Positions 63,427-64,000 of a stretch of 64,000 nucleotides of DNA are shown piece by piece. Numbering within the stretch: position 1 is the first letter of the stretch; each line of letters starts with the position of its first letter. The notes beneath the pieces were generated by a model that made no database searches, was not told where the DNA came from, and saw only the letters and a list, made by a program, of their open reading frames with translations. The stretch spans positions 2,750,001 through 2,814,000 of the forward strand of contig NZ_CP162130.1 of NCBI RefSeq assembly GCF_040833975.1, read 5' to 3'. A program made the position numbers and the translations under genes. The stretch is from Leptospira sp. WS92.C1 (GTDB lineage Bacteria > Spirochaetota > Leptospiria > Leptospirales > Leptospiraceae).

Positions 63427-63472
63427 TAAGCGACAGAATGTAGAAAAACCCCCTTTTGACAATCAAATTGAT

Positions 63473-64000
63473 CTACGAGGTTTCGGATTTTTCCGAGATA
63501 CTTTCCGGAATTTCCAATAGACCGCCGAACTGATTCCAGCACTGAGAAAATAAAGATCGATTCATCGTGTCCCCACTGTTTGCAAACTGAGCCGGAAGAC
63601 GATCCCAGGAACAACCGGGAAACCGATGGTGCACTCTATGATAATTGAAGTTGAGAAACAAACAGGATAGAATGCTGGGAAGACTTAGATTGGTTGCGGA
63701 GTTCCGGTCTTCAATCCCATTTCCATAATGATACGAATGATCCAAAAAGGAAACGATTCCTCCTCTCAAAATCAAAACAAATCCTAAAACCCAAACAAGA
63801 GGGCCGGAAAGATAAAAGGCGCTTCCATACAAAAGAAGAATCAAAAACGAATCGATCCTGAGTTCCTTTACGATTTCCTGTTTTTGAATCTGTTTAAAAA
63901 ACGCCTTTTGCACCGGAAGTCTGGAAAAATATTTTTCCGCTAACGGAACGGAAAACGAAAGTGGAAGTGAAAGTAAAAAACCGCCGATCACTTCCAAAAA
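63473..64000 (-). CDS. Fatty-acid desaturase-like protein, C-terminal part (cut by window edge)
   Basis: The visible 175 codons continue past base 64000, so the true start is outside. Hydrophobic helices are followed by HSYHYGN and NYHRVHHRFPGCSW, the second and third His boxes of membrane di-iron desaturases and related hydroxylases (H-x-x-H-H). The first box is not visible. The substrate is unknown. It lies 46 bp upstream of pyrB on the same strand. Confidence 0.8.
   Translation of the reverse strand, partial: FLEVIGGFLLSLPLSFSVPLAEKYFSRLPVQKAFFKQIQKQEIVKELRIDSFLILLLYGSAFYLSGPLVWVLGFVLILRGGIVSFLDHSYHYGNGIEDRNSATNLSLPSILSCLFLNFNYHRVHHRFPGCSWDRLPAQFANSGDTMNRSLFSQCWNQFGGLLEIPESISEKSETS

Overview
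The window reads as chromosomal DNA of a spirochete of the genus Leptospira, most likely a member of the pathogenic clade with moderate GC. The support is indirect. It includes a DUF1564 protein (a family known almost only from Leptospira), long-form IspG with the insertion domain, a CHASE2-type cyclase sensor, DapL-route lysine and peptidoglycan genes, OpgG/OpgH, many small TPR proteins, and mosaic intergenic repeats with recurrent GAGTTCCCACA motifs. The species cannot be fixed from the sequence alone. I found no tRNA, rRNA, CRISPR array, insertion sequence, prophage or replication origin.

Layout. Bases 1-1930 hold the N-terminal part of a CHASE2 sensor (minus strand, running off the left edge) and a DUF1564 gene. 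From 17948 down to 1997 one uninterrupted minus-strand run of 19 genes has no gap above 22 bp and many overlaps: dapA-dapB-cdaA-cdaR-acpS-TPR-bactofilin-DUF4321-rpsB-tsf-pyrH-frr-uppS-cdsA-dxr-rseP-proS-trpB-trpA. It joins cell-wall precursor synthesis, c-di-AMP signalling, translation factors, isoprenoid and phospholipid synthesis, and the last two steps of tryptophan synthesis.

From 18.0 to 29.1 kb come a polyprenyl-phosphate sugar-1-phosphate transferase, an XRE regulator, two probably frame-broken short genes, a DcaP-like outer-membrane protein, a minus-strand cluster (unknown protein, second bactofilin, pdxA, membrane protein, TPR protein) and a Slt-type lytic transglycosylase. From 29.4 to 34.8 kb citrate synthase is followed by a tightly overlapping plus-strand set of three RNA-methyltransferase-like genes and a glycosyltransferase-like gene. 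From 34.8 to 43.6 kb lie the glucan genes opgG, a small unnamed gene, opgH, and then gltB.

The segment 45.4-48.9 kb is the most plastic. Two clusters of related repeats flank a decayed DUF2442 gene, a small unknown gene and ispG. The downstream cluster is a 72-bp tandem array whose first copy supplies the ispG stop codon.

From 49.3 to 53.2 kb an adenylate-cyclase-type receptor is followed by a FecR-domain membrane protein and a membrane protein. From 53.3 to 57.3 kb are a small unknown protein, an IscU-like/pentapeptide-repeat fusion, rpmE, rho and a CBS-PAS-Fis protein with a very basic tail. The right end carries a large beta-helix lipoprotein, a clear bidirectional terminator, dapL, a DUF2203 gene, pyrB and the end of a fatty-acid desaturase. 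DapA, DapB and DapL together fit the aminotransferase route to diaminopimelate, and UppS, the sugar-1-phosphate transferase, CdaA and Slt all bear on envelope growth.
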